The translations under genes and the position numbers were made by a program. The notes beneath the pieces were generated by a model. It had not been told where the DNA came from and ran no database searches. It saw nothing but the letters and a program-made list of their open reading frames with translations. A DNA stretch of 64,000 nt, taken from contig CM043700.1 of NCBI GenBank assembly GCA_023935145.1, positions 22,705,501 to 22,769,500 on the forward strand, read 5' to 3'. This DNA is from Bretschneidera sinensis. Its lineage: Eukaryota; Streptophyta; Magnoliopsida; Brassicales; Akaniaceae. Positions within the stretch are counted from its first letter, which is position 1. Each line of letters opens with the position of its first letter. Below, piece after piece: positions 34,473-47,672 of the stretch.

Positions 34473-35559
34473 TTCTCACAACTCTGCTACTCAAAAAGAA
34501 AAAGTTCATCACACAGAGCCATTTGCTGATATTAGTATCAATATATTCCACAATTCAGAAGAAATCCTCAATAACAACAATCCAACGAAACCCATTTGTT
34601 TAGGAGTCATTGCAATCCTCAGCAATTATTGCGTAAAAAAGACACAGGATGATTATTTTGAACATATATATGTATATCATAGATATAGATATGGATGTGA
34701 AATAGATCTGGTGTGTAACATAAAAAAAAATACATGGTTAGCCCTTTTGTTAAAGAGAAAACAAGCCACAGTAATTCAAATATGCCCCAGATTCTAGGAT
34801 GTTGCATTGAACTTGTTCTAAACCGCATGTTTGTTCTACAATGAAGATTCTAACAAAATAGGAACAATTCAATAATTTTAACATACCGGAACCAACAGAG
34901 TCAAATTGTCCTAGTTTACGTACATTGTATGCTCATCACACACCTCCTCATACAAGACAAAAATTATCTAGCTAAGAGAATAACTTTGATATATAATAAA
35001 TACGTGAAATGTATTTTTTTAATGTTAACCAAGGTGCACATAACATAAATTTTCCATTGCTTTCAGTTTCTATTTCTTTTTTCTTGGAGGCAGGGAGTTT
35101 ACTTGAGGTTTTATTTGGGTTTAACGCTAATAAGCAAATTAACACTACTTTCTCACAGGCATTTTATCATACAACTAAATATTTCTAACAAGAAAACATG
35201 AAAATACAAATAACAACTGACAAAAAGTTACCCGCAAAGACATATTGCCGGGAACACATGGAACATATGTGCCGCAAGTATTTTCAACCATTGACGAGGG
35301 AGAGAGAAAGAGAATTTTTGTTTCATTGAACCATTGAGAAAGAAGCTCTTGGCCATCGAGGCCTCCCTCAAATTGAAGTTAGACATGGAGGAAGCTATTG
35401 AAGCTCAGATCCATTGCTAAACCTCTGATAAAGCATCATTTAGGCAATAGTGAAAAACCGAAAATACATCTCTTTGGCATGATAATTGGTATCCCATAGG
35501 ACCATTACTTGATTATTACAGTACAAAAATTCTCTAGGATTCGGCCTAACCAGAGCAAG

Positions 35560-36370
35560 TAAAAGTTGTTTCTGCTATCAGAAATGGGGTTTGGACATGG
35601 CCTCCTGCTAGGTCAGAAGCACTTGTGGAAATCCAATCTGCTTTGTGTGATATAATTCCTAGCTCTGCTCAGGATCAAGTGATGGCTTCCTTCAAAGTTG
35701 GGCAAATTTCAAATCAAGGAAACTTGGGAAATTTTAAGACCAAGGAGAGCTATAGTTCGTTGGCATACGGTAATGTGGTTCACTAATTCTATTCCTAGAC
35801 ATAGTTTCATTAGCTGGCTTGCCATCCTTGATAGACTCACTACGAAGTCTAGACAAAAAAGTCAGGGTACTCTCTGCAACCAGCATACAGAAACTAGGGA
35901 TCATATTTTCTTTGGCTTCACCTTTTCAAAGGCAATCTGGGAACAAATCTGCATAAAGCTAACACTGTTGACTACTAAAAGGACCTGGCATGAGGAGTTT
36001 AATTAGGCAATCAAGTATCTAAAAGGCAAGACTCCTAAGATCCTCCCCTTAAAGATTGATTGGAATCCATATGTTTACCACATATGGAAGGAGAGGAATT
36101 CCAGGATTTACAATTCAATCTTTCAAAGAAGTGATCAAGTTTTACAATATATTGCTAAGGATGTGAGGGATAGGTTGTTAAGTGTATCAAATGTAAACTA
36201 GATGGAATGATATTGATAGTAGGTTAGCTCAAGTTTAGGGATTAGCTGCTGCTAGCTATTTGCTGTTCTCTATTAGCATTTTGTTTGACTCTCTGTAGCA
36301 GTTTTATCTGCGGTTGTATTCAGTATTTTGGATAAATGAAATTTTCAAACTTAATAAAAAAATAAAAAAT
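35560..36370 (+). mobile_element. LINE 3' fragment with zf-RVT domain
   Basis: The plus-strand frame 35698-36006 reads the zinc-binding end of plant LINE reverse transcriptases: TWEILRPRR, WHTVMWFTNSIPRHSFISWL and a His-Ile-Phe-Phe-Gly block. It continues after a stop at 36003-36005 with YHIWKERNSRIYN near 36080-36115, and ends in an A-rich tail at about 36355-36370. It lies antisense in the probable 5'UTR intron of the L31 gene. Confidence 0.75.
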
Positions 36371-37070
36371 CCATCTATTTTCTAAAATAATTCAATGGTT
36401 CATATCAGACAAAAATAATACATGTGTGCACTCTCTAAGAAATATATTGCTACATATTCAGCATAAGGTTCACATAAAAAAAAAAAAAATAGCGTTCCAA
36501 AAGGAATAAGCATTGTTGGGAAGCTTAGATGCTAATAAACCGAGAGTTAGAGCAACACAAGCTATCAAATTTTAAGATACAGAAATGTGCAAAAGGCATA
36601 AGTAAATATATGTATTCTCAATACTGGGATATGCTCTTTTGTGGCTCTATAAAGCAAAACATATGGAAGAACCAAGAGAAGAAATAACAGTTTTCTAAAA
36701 GTAATTCAAAAGAGAGCAAAGAGTGGACATCATTGATACCTTATTGGAAATAGACGTGGCTAATCAGGAACAAAACTAAAGCAAAAGAAATGCAGCTATA
36801 TAACTTTTCAGTCAAACAGAGGAAACTTGCAGCAATCGTACATGATAACAAAATCCATATCTAAAAATCCCTTAAACTGCCAAAACAACAGTAATTTAAT
36901 TGAATTTTAACTTATTAAAGAACCCTTAGCATAATCAACAAACCCAGCAAACATGAAATACAAAAGAACAGTAACATAAGGAACATAGAGAGAAAAAGCT
37001 CAATATTAAAACAAAGAGAACCTAATTCTATTACACAAGATAAATAATGAGATTCAAATTAGAATCTTAC

Positions 37071-37160
37071 CAAAGGTGTTCGATTTCTCTGCACACGCCA
37101 AAATGGGAGTAGCAGGGGCTTGCCTCCGGCTTAGAAGAACTTGTAAAATGACTCGTTCAT
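37071..37160 (-). other. Probable 5'UTR exon of the L31 gene
   Basis: On the minus strand CCTTTG|GTAAGATTC at 37071/37070 is a strong splice donor, and the only coding exon downstream (34483) has a matching acceptor. TGGGCC motifs lie just upstream. The transcription start is not determined; the exon limit at 37160 is a guess. Confidence 0.5.
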
Positions 37161-37175
37161 CATGGACAAACTTGT

Positions 37176-37231
37176 TGGGCCTTCAGCGGGCCAAAATTTT
37201 ATCTCTTTAACTACCACTATTAATATGGGCC
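37176..37231 (-). promoter_or_regulatory. Cluster of site II (TGGGCC) motifs, L31 promoter
   Basis: TGGGCC occurs at 37176-37181 and 37226-37231 and a related CGGGCC at 37187-37192. Such site II elements are common upstream of plant ribosomal and mitochondrial protein genes, in either orientation. Confidence 0.6.
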
Positions 37232-37234
37232 TAA

Positions 37235-38253
37235 TTTAAAGTATATCTCAAAGTTATGCACACCATATTGGAGAAGATGCCCTTTTTTTTTATTTGTACT
37301 GTACTTATAAGTATAGATCTATCATTTTATGTTAGGCTGCATATTATAATAAATTTATTTTTTATTATATATTTATATATGTAAAAAAAATTCAAGTACA
37401 AGTAAAATAGATATTATAAATGTAGTTTATATCTCTCATATTAGGAAAGGAGCCAATGCAGCTTATCTAAGGCATGCTTGTTTCTTTTTCCAGCCAATTC
37501 ACCCAATGCAAACTCAACAAGTCTTGTTTCAAAAATCTGGCACACACCATCCTACCTGACATTGATCTGGTAATTAGCCTACATCTTTTACAGCATTATT
37601 TAACATCAGTTGATACCTAGATTGTATTCCTAAAACATATGGTTAATTTTCAAGTTCATATATTTTAATTTCAAAATGGTTGCTATTTAATGGCTAACAT
37701 GATACTGATACTGGTAGCAAAATGCAAGATCAGGATCCAACATAGTAAAAAGTTGATTTATCTAATCTCAGTTTTGTTGTTGCCATAGCATTTGGATATG
37801 CTAATTCTATCCAACCACCATGGCAACTAAACATACAACCAAAAAACTCAAATTTAAATAAAAATAAAACTCGAGAAATAAACATATTGGGTTCAGTACA
37901 CTATTTCAAGTTTTTAAATGAATTACCCATCACCCTCAAAGTGTTAACACTTCTCTAGTCTCTACACCGTAAGCAGAACAGCTGTGTAATATAACACATG
38001 CATTCATTAGCTCATAACAGCAAACATTACATAATAAAGCATTTAACATTATCCTACATCGTACAAAACACTACATCACAAAGCCAATAGTCACAAACAC
38101 AAGGACAACCACAACAATGTAAACTCGAGGTTTGCTTATTTAGGCTACTAGTGCCACAACCCACGAGAATAGTAATACAATCTCTTATGCGGACTGGCAT
38201 ACTCGACTCAGAACCAGAAACACAGCAGGTCCTGATTATCAAAGGCCTAATTC
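37235..38253. other. Intergenic / 3' UTR of the GGP gene, no gene seen
   Basis: No coding signal is visible. The part next to 38254 is presumably the 3' UTR of the GDP-L-galactose phosphorylase gene. Confidence 0.5.
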
Positions 38254-40301
38254 TTACTGCAGAACTAGGCATTCTTGTGTCCCTGTCACCACAACAGGGT
38301 GGGAGCTCTTGTTAATGGCATCCACATCCTCCAGCAAGCTCTGTTCAACATTTCCTTCGCCCTTTTCACCACAGGCAATGGCTTCAAAGATAAGACAATT
38401 CACTTCTCGGAATCTCTCTTCAGAAAGAGACACCTCTGCGAGTAGCCTCCAAGCATTTTCTTCAGATGCCTCTTCATAATCCTTCTTCCTCTTCAACACC
38501 ATATGCCCACTAATTTCCCACACAGCTGGATTCACTTGGGTGTCCAAAAGCTCAGGACTCACTTCACCGAGAGCTTGTTTCTCAGCATAACACTGCATGT
38601 TAATTCAATGATTGAAGATAAAGGTAAACTATCTGAATTGATTTGCAATTTGATCAGATCATCAAGAAAAAAGTTTCCAAAACTAAGGTTCTGGACTTAT
38701 TACCTGTGGGAAGAGAAAGATCCGCTTTCCACAATCAGATATGAGAACATTATAAGGAATGTTGTTATCTTGGAGGCAAATGCAGGCATCTGATACGGTG
38801 TTGGATAAATCTTGCAAGGTGTTACCACCCTCAAAGACAAGACTTCTAACTGGATAATTCAAAACCTCAGAAATCTTCACCCCACTAATGGTGGTGGTTA
38901 TCTTCTTGGTCGAAGCCTTCTCAATGGGAAAGGGCATGGCCAAGTAGTAAGCCTGTACCATGAATATTATCGAATTGCATTATAACTGCAGATTACTACT
39001 ACAACTAGTCTGTGATACCATGAACCAAACTTAGCATTCATAAAGTAAGATATTTAGGTAAAGAGATACCTGGAAGTGAAGATGGTTAATGGTAGCAAAT
39101 GCGCCTAAGCTGTTGTAACCCAATCTGAAGTATGGATTCCCAGCATCAGCAGCCATGTGAAGTGCAAGCAAGAAGCTCTCATGGTCAATCCTCTGTGGCA
39201 AGCACTCAAGAACCCTAGGGATCAACAACACATGCCCATACTCAATAGGACTAACCTGTTAAATTCAAATACAACATGGTCAATCTTACCATATTCTTGC
39301 CCAACTAGCACTCTAAAAAAATGAACAGAAACCTAAGCACTTACATTGATGGCAACAACACTAGGAGAATTATCAACATCAACGGTTGCACTTGGGAAGA
39401 ACTGAACTTCACCATCTTCACTCGCTTCAAACTGGAAGAGCACCTCTTGTTGGCCAACTTTAGTGAAATTGAATTTGTTCCCATCAAAAGGCTGGAGAAC
39501 CTTATCGACACGGAACTCAGTGGGCCTCTTCTTGAGGTGGCGGCCCTCATTCAGCTGGGCAATGAAGCCATACTCACCCGGAATCACCTAAAGCAAGATT
39601 ACAAAGAAATCAAAGATGGTAACAGTATCCCAAATTCACAGTCGAGTCAAGTTCTGTGGTCTTCGCATGTTTGAACTCATTGCAGACAACCCAGTAGAGA
39701 AAGAGAAATAAATAAGAGAATAATACCTTAGTTTCGCAGGCAGTGACATCGTAGCGAAAGAGCCCTCTTTGGAAGCGATCCTCCCACTAACCATCAAATG
39801 GTAAAGCATTTCAACCTTCCATAATGACTGCTAATATTACTAACATCTATATAAACTGAAAAGCAGAACATGCGATTCATCATTCTTCTTATTAATCATC
39901 AGCTGCAAAAATTTGTTTACCTCCCCAAGAACGAGCGACTCGAGAAATGCAACGGGAGGCTCCCTATTCTCATGCCCAACCACACCCTTGTCGCTACCAA
40001 TCTTGTTCACCCTCTTGAAAGCATATAACGGGAGATTTGTCCCTATTCATACCCAACAACAAGAATAAATTATTTAATAAAGCAACTTAACAGTAGCACA
40101 GATTAAAAAATAGCTCAGAAATCAAACCCAAAAATAAATCAAAATATTTTCGCACAAAAACATATGAGCATTTTAACAAATACCTTGGATGCAACACTTG
40201 TTGAGGCAATTCCGGCCACATCCGCCTCCGCGACCACCCTCTTCTGCCTCTTCCTTCTGGTAATTAGACACAACAGTGGGAACCCTCTTGATCCTCAACA
40301 T
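38254..40301 (-). CDS. VTC2: GDP-L-galactose phosphorylase (438 aa), seven exons
   Basis: Exons on the minus strand: 40301-40184, 40042-39921, 39786-39727, 39587-39345, 39255-39070, 38952-38704, 38592-38254 (TAA at 38254-38256). Total coding length is 1317 nt, with all junctions GT-AG and in phase. The enzyme converts GDP-L-galactose and phosphate to L-galactose-1-phosphate and GDP, the committed and controlling step of plant ascorbate synthesis. Diagnostic blocks are the start [35 protein letters not shown] (exon 3), [20 protein letters not shown] and the histidine-triad NHLHFQ (exon 5), whose middle His is the nucleotidylated residue in this family, then [17 protein letters not shown] and [16 protein letters not shown]. 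No lesion is seen. The leader carries a conserved uORF (40465-40632), so translation is probably repressed by high ascorbate. Confidence 0.95.
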
Positions 40302-40464
40302 CTTAGGCTACTTATTTTTTCTTGTTTCTCCAACGATTCAACTCAAATTTCAAAGAAACCCACAAAATAAAAATAAAAAATAAAAAGAAACAGACTAGTA
40401 GCTTCGTAAGAATAACAAATTTGCCTTATGTAAACGATCTACTCCCTAAAACTACTACTAACTA

Positions 40465-40632
40465 CTAATAGCTGCCGCCACCAGCAAGGAAGAGGAGATC
40501 TGAAGGGCTACCGCCTTCAGAAGGCAAAGCGCCACGCCCGCCGTGCGGCGAAGGGTTGCTCTCTATCACACAACCATTGCGTCGTACAGGCCGGACATGA
40601 ATGCTAGGCCGCTGAACTCTGTGTATAGCCGT
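40465..40632 (-). promoter_or_regulatory. Conserved non-AUG uORF of the GGP (VTC2) leader, ascorbate control
   Basis: Reading from ACG (40632-40630) to TAG (40467-40465) gives 55 codons. The C-terminal half, GALPSEGGSPSDLLFLAGGG, is the well-known conserved peptide encoded upstream of plant GGP genes, where initiation occurs at ACG and high ascorbate causes ribosomes to stall and shut down the main ORF. The frame continues upstream of the ACG without an ATG, so a non-AUG start is needed. About 160 nt separate the uORF stop from the main ATG (40301), with no intron apparent between them. The identification is from remembered conservation of this peptide. Confidence 0.92.
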
Positions 40633-41000
40633 GATTTCTACAACTTGTCTACCCTGGGTTTTACCCCAAAACAAAAGGAAAAATAGCTCCTCGCTAATGG
40701 GTTTCTCGAATTCCTCTCGATACTATCGGGCACTTCTCATACGCAATCTTTCTGGGAGTTTGGTTGTTAGATTTGAAAAAGTGAGGGATTTGTGCTTTTT
40801 TCTCTTGGTGGGTATAGTGTCTTGGGAGATGAGAGGAGGAGATGGGGTTGCTTAAATAATAATTATAAGGGAGGTGAGTGAAGGAGAGATGTGTGGTGTT
40901 GTGGTTTTGGGGATGTGGCTGTAGTTTTGCCGTGAGTGTGTACCATGTATTTATCGACAATTCTAGAGAGAGAGAGAGACAGAACATGTGTTTTGTGTTC
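40633..41000 (-). promoter_or_regulatory. GGP 5' leader and promoter-proximal region
   Basis: This region lies upstream of the uORF. A GA-repeat (about 40965-40978) and A/T-rich TATA-like words around 40855-40875 and 40945 lie on the minus strand; I cannot fix the transcription start. The 97-codon minus-strand frame here (40694-40987) has no protein-like features. Confidence 0.4.
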
Positions 41001-44000
41001 TGTTGTTTTCTTGTAGAGGTTCACCGGGGAAGGGACCACTCAGGCATACGGAAAGGCCGGAGATGGGAACCTCTCCAATTACCCAAAAGCTTTAAGACTT
41101 CGACAACCCACGTGTTCTAAATTTTCAGGTTAAAGAAATGAAAGAAAAAAATAAAAATTGTAAATTTACGTAAGGTGATGGGATTTGTTCCCACTTCCCA
41201 CGTAGATAAAGGTAGTTAACGAATCACGAGAAATGTTTCCTTATCATCAAGATGGGTATTCGAGAAGAATCAGCCACGCTTCTTAGGAAAGTGGAGGCCG
41301 GCATTAGGCCAAAACCCCCATCAAAGATGTTTTCTCTCTCATCAACTTTTGCGAAATTTCCTGAGCTATACTCGTGTTTTGAGATAGGGTCCATTTATTT
41401 TTCTCTTTCATTTGATCATTTGAGTCCCTATTTACTATTCCCACCAAGAAAATAGAATCGGTTTCACAATAGCAAAACTTTATTAGCAATCATTAAAAAA
41501 AAAAAATTGATAGTTAAATTTTTTAATACGGTTATTATTCAATTTATATTATATTTGTTATTGATTTTGCAGTAACTTTCATAAAATTGGTTTCATGAAA
41601 TCGACCTTTAAAAAAGTCTATACCCTAACAAATTTTTTTTTATTGTTTATATAGAACCATAACTTTTATTTGGTGTTATGTTTGAAAAAGCTTATTTTTT
41701 ATTTTTTTTTATTATATACAAAAATTAACTTAAATACCTTTAAAAAATTTAATGAAATGGTTTTTGTTTATAAAAATTTAAATTTATCTCATAAAAAATA
41801 CTTTCACAGTCGTTTGGAAAACTTAAATAAAGTTTTTTTTACATGAAGTTTGTACTATTCTTTTAAAAATTTTAATGTTTACAATAATAAAAATTAACTA
41901 TCGTGACCTATCATCTAAATTATATTCATGAGAATTTTACATTTACAAAAAAACCATCTTTTGATAAATTTGGATATATGATTTAAAATATAGTTTTTCA
42001 TACAAAATTTGATAAATTTTAAACCCTTGATGAAATATGGTTAAATCATACACTAAATTAATAATTTTTCGTTCAAATTTTATGTTATTGATCTATTATA
42101 TTAATTTTATTGAATTGTAAAGCCCGATCTCGAATTTTATTTTTAAAACTATTATTTTTTAAAGAGAATTTCACTAATTTAATGTAAGGAACTCTGCCTA
42201 AAATTTACTATTTAAAAAACACTAAACAATTTATAATTCCATTGATATTTTTATTATAAACCGTTTTAAAAATCAAAAATTAAACCATAAACCATTTTTT
42301 ATTGCAATATGAAAATCATTCTTTTTTGTTTAATCCTATTTTCTTATTCATTTGAGTCATAACTATTATTGATCAATCAATTTCTAATTTATGTACACTT
42401 TCTAAATTTTTCCCTCTAATTTATGTAATGAAAAGTCAAATTTTAGTTTATGATGCGTATATCAATATGTATCCACAAGTCTATTAGTAAAATATTTTTA
42501 AAGCTGAAGCTTTGTATTAAGTACGACAACATAATGCAAATCAATTTTAAATAAAAGTCTTAAAAAAATTCATATATGATGTCGCATATACTCAAAAATA
42601 TGTGTCACTAGTAATGGACTTACACATTAGGAAATCAAGAGAAAAACTCGTAAAAGTCACCGGATAATTGAGGTTTTTATTTTTGGGATTCCTCAATGTT
42701 TAAATTAATTTTAAAACTTCAAGAATAAAATAAAAAAATGTTTATGCTAAAAAAATAATATATTTTTATTAATTATCTATATCTATCCTCAACGCTTGTG
42801 AGAGTTTCAATTTATAGTGAAAAAATGATTTTCGATTTGATTTTCACGAGCTGAAATTTTTTTAAGGAAAAACTTAACAATATGATTTTAGATATTTCTT
42901 GCTCGAAGTTTTCAAAGAGTCGAGATTTGTCCATGCATATAAACCTTCAGCATTTTGTAAATTTTTTACGAGTTCTCGTTTCTCTTACGCCGATGTGTGT
43001 AAAATTCTACTTTAATTATTATGTGAAAATTCATACACGTGTAGCGAAGTGATTAGACGAATATTTCTGGCCCACGTCAGTGTCATTACAATATTTTTTT
43101 CAATATGAAAAAGTAGAACACGTGGGTTACGCTTTTAGCTTTTGATAATTGAGGAGGAAAATTATTAATTTATAATCAATGGCCGTTGAAATGGGTGGAG
43201 AAGCAAACAAAAGTGTTTGTAAAGGAGCAATATTCGGAATCCACAGAGGGATCATTCTGTCTGATGATGTATCTCCCTTTGAAAACTACGTGCTGGGTAG
43301 GAGTGGGCTACAACTATTCAAACCGGCTAACCTAACCAAACCGCTCGGTTTTTTAACAATTTGATTTCAGATTGAAAAAAATTATAAACCATCGGTTCGA
43401 TTTGAATATCAACTTATAGATTTTTTCCAAACCAAATTAAACCACTAAACCGAATCCTATGTATATATTAACCATCCTAATTTTAAAACCTCTCAATATT
43501 TTTATATAGAACCTCCCTATTATGTATTATAAAGATCCTATATATAAATATGAATAAACCTAAATTTCAATTTATGACAATTTAATCTTTCGAAATGTTA
43601 TAAAATGCTTACCTTTTATTATATGTATTGTACCAAAAAAATAATCACAAATTATATTTGATTTTTTTTAGATTAAAAATTAAAATGAATGTCAAATTTA
43701 TATATGATAAGATTGAATGTCACGATAATAGAATTAGATTTAAATATTTTTTATTTGATGATGTAATATTTAATTTCACTGTGAACATAGTTAAAATAAT
43801 GCTACGTTTGGTTATATGAAATTAAAATTGAAATGAAATTATGATTTTTTTTATAATTATTTTAATATTAAAAAATTATAATTTTGCTATCATTCTAATT
43901 TTAAAATTTAATTTCATATTACCAACATAAATTAAATTAATTTTAATTTTTTATGATTAAAATATGTGGATGCGAAATTTTATGGATTGCTTTTTTTTTT

Positions 44001-44489
44001 AAATTCTAAATTTTGAAAGTAAAAAGACCGTAACAGCTTATCTTATCAGTTATTATAATGGTAGCTCCCTTGATTGGACGTGATTCCTCCAACTCAGGAC
44101 AGAATTTTCAGAAGCCAATGGATAGAGGAATTATTTTCCTAACCAATTAATTCATGAGAGAGAAAAGACGTAAACGAAAAGTTACATGCTTTGTTGCTTT
44201 CTGTATGTCCACAGGATCACTTACGTCATCAACCATAAATACACTTCACGTGCCATGAAAGTGACAATGTGATCAAGCTAATTATAAACATATGATTGAA
44301 GATCTTTGTTTTAACGAATTAATGTTGATTAATTAAACTATTGCGGAATATTAAATACCAAAATATATTTATTTTAAATATAAATGAATAGTAGTAAATC
44401 ACAGCCGCTGATGCATCGGAACGCATTCGATCGGGACAATTGCAGCCGTTTATTATTTTCCAAATATAATAAATTATGTCATAAAGTTT
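41001..44489. other. AT-rich intergenic DNA, no gene seen
   Basis: Long A/T-rich stretches with no supported gene. A block at about 43300-43460 is rich in ACCGGT/CGGTTT and AAACCGAA words, a pattern of a common plant dispersed repeat. The 61-codon frame from ATG 43179 has no recognisable family and runs into that repeat. Confidence 0.45.
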
Positions 44490-45847
44490 AAAAAACTCAT
44501 TTATTCCAAACGAGCTTTATAATTTTTTATTTTTTATTTTTTTTCGATCATTGCTAAGAACTGGAATTAAGATTTTAGACCGTTTAACCACTCAAATGTC
44601 ACTAAGTTAAGATATTGTTTTTTTTTTGTCCAAACCTTTGAATCTTATTGTGCCATTAGCAGCTTCATTTGACTTACTGTTTTACCCATAATTATGTGAA
44701 AAAGAGTGCTGCAGTAGTTACCCTCCTGTGACTTAGCTTACCAAAATTTGTGGCTATATGTAACATGTAATCTACATTTATAGAATGGATTTTGAGAAAG
44801 CATGGTGAATAAGGTTAAGAAAAACTTAAGGTTAATGGTGGATTTGTTGGCTTAATTTCAATTGTTTGCCGTTAAGGTACTATTTGAACTTTAAAAGTTT
44901 GAGCAGTAGTGATTCACTGTATAAGATGTTTAAGCATTCTTGCCTCCAGATATTGGTAATTCCATAGTCAAATGGCTGTATATGAGGAAGGGAATACAAG
45001 ATAGAATTTCAGAATCATGAGTGTGTTGTCTCTTTGATTGAGAATCACTAACTATGGTTGATATGCAAAAGTAGTTCTAGTCATATGATTAGAATAACTT
45101 GTACTTTCAGAAAACCTCTTTGTTTATTTGTTCTTATTCTTTCTATCTTTCCCTAATCCCCCTTCCCTTTATGTATCTTTCATGCTTAGTCTTTCAATAT
45201 ATCCTCTTAGATGTGCAGGTTCAAGGAGAAGAGATGGGATACCAAAAGGATGCTTGGATCAGGTGGAATGCCCTCATCACATTCAGCAACAGTGGCAGCT
45301 CTTGCAGTGGTTTACAAGAAGGAACTGGAGCACAAAAATTTTGTGGTTGCCTTGGTTTTGCCATGTGGTTTTATTCATTCTTTCATGTTGGCATGCTTGT
45401 TTATATTGCGTTTAACCTTTGTCATATACACACAAAAAGTGGAATATCAACTATCAAGGCAAGCTAATAATAAATTTCCCTTTTGATCATTTTCTGTGCT
45501 CTAGCTTTGGAACAGACTTTTTGGATTGATCTAGTTTCGTGAATGTCATGTCTTATATGTCCTGAATTGATTGCTTATATATGCAAAATTTTAATTGAAA
45601 TAATTCTAAGGATTTATCTATATAGTATCTTATTCCTTTTCACTTTCATGGAAAGAGCGTCTTTAGTTGCATCAGCAAATTACTGCCTTTTTGTCATCAG
45701 CTTGAAGTGTCTGCTTGGCCACTTGCTTGGTTTTCATTTATCTACATTAAGTATTCGTAGCTTGCAATTTTATATTTTAAACTTAGCATTTTATTCACAG
45801 AAGTATTGCTTAGGTCAGTTCCCTAATGTGAAGTGTTAGGATATTTT
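44490..45847 (+). repeat. Segmental duplication, copy A
   Basis: About 1.36 kb aligned nearly base for base with 49030-50408, from ATTTATTCCAAA to AAGTGTTAGGATATTTT, with scattered substitutions and small indels. It contains one exon relic of a DUF212-type gene. Confidence 0.93.
45219..45370 (+). pseudogene. DUF212 (acid phosphatase/haloperoxidase-related) exon relic, copy A
   Basis: After an acceptor TGTGCAG, the frame reads KRMLGSGGMPSSHSATVAAL, the signature of plant DUF212 membrane proteins. Just after Ala-Val it slips out of the family pattern: the expected Gly-Leu-Gln-Glu-Gly-Thr-Gly block is present but in another frame, so a small deletion (about 7 bp) has occurred. Only this exon is visible; the preceding and following exons of the family are absent. 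Confidence 0.75.
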
Positions 45848-46604
45848 TGTAACGATCCATCCCGGGTTGGCTACCCCGAGATGATATTGTCATATTTTGA
45901 AAATCTCAGCACGACACATATATGCAACAATAAAAATAACACCAACTGCAATTATTACATCAATCTTCAACCCTCAACATGGGAGATACATCATTCAGAT
46001 ATTGACTTGAACATTATATACAATGTAATATGCATGAATATTTACAAATATTTTTTTCCATTAGTCTGAGGATGTGAACCACATGACTTACAGATAATAA
46101 CTTCGTTTGAATCTCAACTCACCAAACTATCTGTCCTGCCTGCTACCTGAAATCATTGAACAATGAGGAGTGAGTTTCACAAGCTCAATGAATTAAACTT
46201 ACTAGAAGTATTCAATTTGTATAATTAGTTTTCCAATATTCATTCATCTATATCTCATATATTTTGATAATAACATCATGTTATCACAACTTATATCATA
46301 ACCCCCATTCTCTATCAATCTATTTTTCTCATATATTTATTCACATTGAGACCATCAATTATATCTCATAATTACATCGTTATGAGGTTCACAACATATA
46401 ATCTATCGCTTAGATAGTTCTCATCATTTCATATTTTCATATTTCTTCTCAGTATAATTGTCTCTATGTGAGACTCATTCATCTATCAATAATTTACAAT
46501 CATGAATAGCACTTTAGCATCTCAATAATAAAACCAATATTTAAAATAGATACAATGCATGAATTATTAATTGAGAACGTCTTCCTACATGTCGACATGT
46601 TTTA

Positions 46605-46805
46605 GCTTAGACCGGCTACCCTCCCGGTTCTTTTATTTTATTTAGACCGACTGTCTTCCCGGTTATTTTATTTCCAGCATATACCGATGGTCACGGTTTT
46701 CATTTAGACCGACTGCCCTCTCAGTTCTTTTATTTTTATTTAGACCAGTTGACTTCTCGGTTCTTTCATTTTCATTTAGACCGGCTGCCCTCTCGGTTTT
46801 TTTAT
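46605..46805. repeat. Tandem repeat of about 45 bp, about 5 units
   Basis: Units follow the pattern TTTAGACCG(G/A)CTG.CCTC.CGGTTCTTTTATTTT, inside the gypsy LTR. Confidence 0.8.
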
Positions 46806-47576
46806 TTCATGTATATGCATATGAATAATGATATGAAATATGCATATAAACAATAATATAGAAACAAACATGTATTCAAACATTCAAATTAGCTATCCTG
46901 ATTATTCTCAAATTATTATTTGAAAAATTCCACTCCTCATAAATCATATCAAATCATCAACCATAGTTCGTCAAAAATTTCATGTATGACCTTTATTATT
47001 AAATCGACTCATTATTTCAATAATATTATTTCTCATAAAATAATTCTCTACACATCCATTATTCCTATCATACCTATCAACCAACTTTCATCTATCACCA
47101 AATCATAAGTTAATAATTTATTCAAATACTATCACCATATATTTCATATTTATCTTGATTACTTAAGTAAATCTAACTCACCACGTAGTACTTAGAGCTA
47201 CTCGTGGATCACCTCATTGCCTTTCATGTTCCTTTCAGCAATTTCTCCTAGTTACTGATTGTCAACACCTGACATAATATTTATATTAAATTTCTAATTT
47301 ATTCTTCAATTCCTCCATAATTCACATACTTTGAAAATTCCCACATTGAATTTCGGGAATTTCATGTATGCTAAATTTCAAAAATAAACTTTATGCTATT
47401 ACCTTATGTTTTTTTTAGAGCTTCCCGTGATTCTCTATAAAATTCTCCCGTAAACCTTTTCAAAATTTTACTCTTTCAATCTTTTTTTCGGTCTCCAAGT
47501 GTTTGAAGAAATAAAGTAATTTGAATTGAGGAAAGGAGAAAACCAAACAGGATTTAGTAAGTAATGAATAAATAAA

Positions 47577-47583
<7 letters not shown>

Positions 47584-47664
<81 letters not shown>

Positions 47665-47672
47665 TACACACT
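47584..47672. repeat. Compound microsatellite (TA)n(CA)n
   Basis: About 29 TA units are followed by about 15 CA units with one interruption. Several short open frames over it are repeat artefacts. Confidence 0.97.

Noticed and set aside
35205..35460. Possible extra L31 exon with a donor at about 35232 and an upstream ATG frame
   Set aside because: Its reading frame does not join in phase with the L31 frame, and no conserved residues are seen. It could at most be an alternative 5'UTR exon.
40694..40987. 97-codon minus-strand frame upstream of the GGP uORF
   Set aside because: It falls in the leader/promoter region of the GGP gene, has no protein-like features, and the conserved uORF explains the region.
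43179..43364. Frame from ATG 43179 starting MAVEMGGEANKSV as a small gene
   Set aside because: Its second half runs into a CGGTTT-type dispersed repeat, and no promoter or homologue is recognised. A weak possibility remains.
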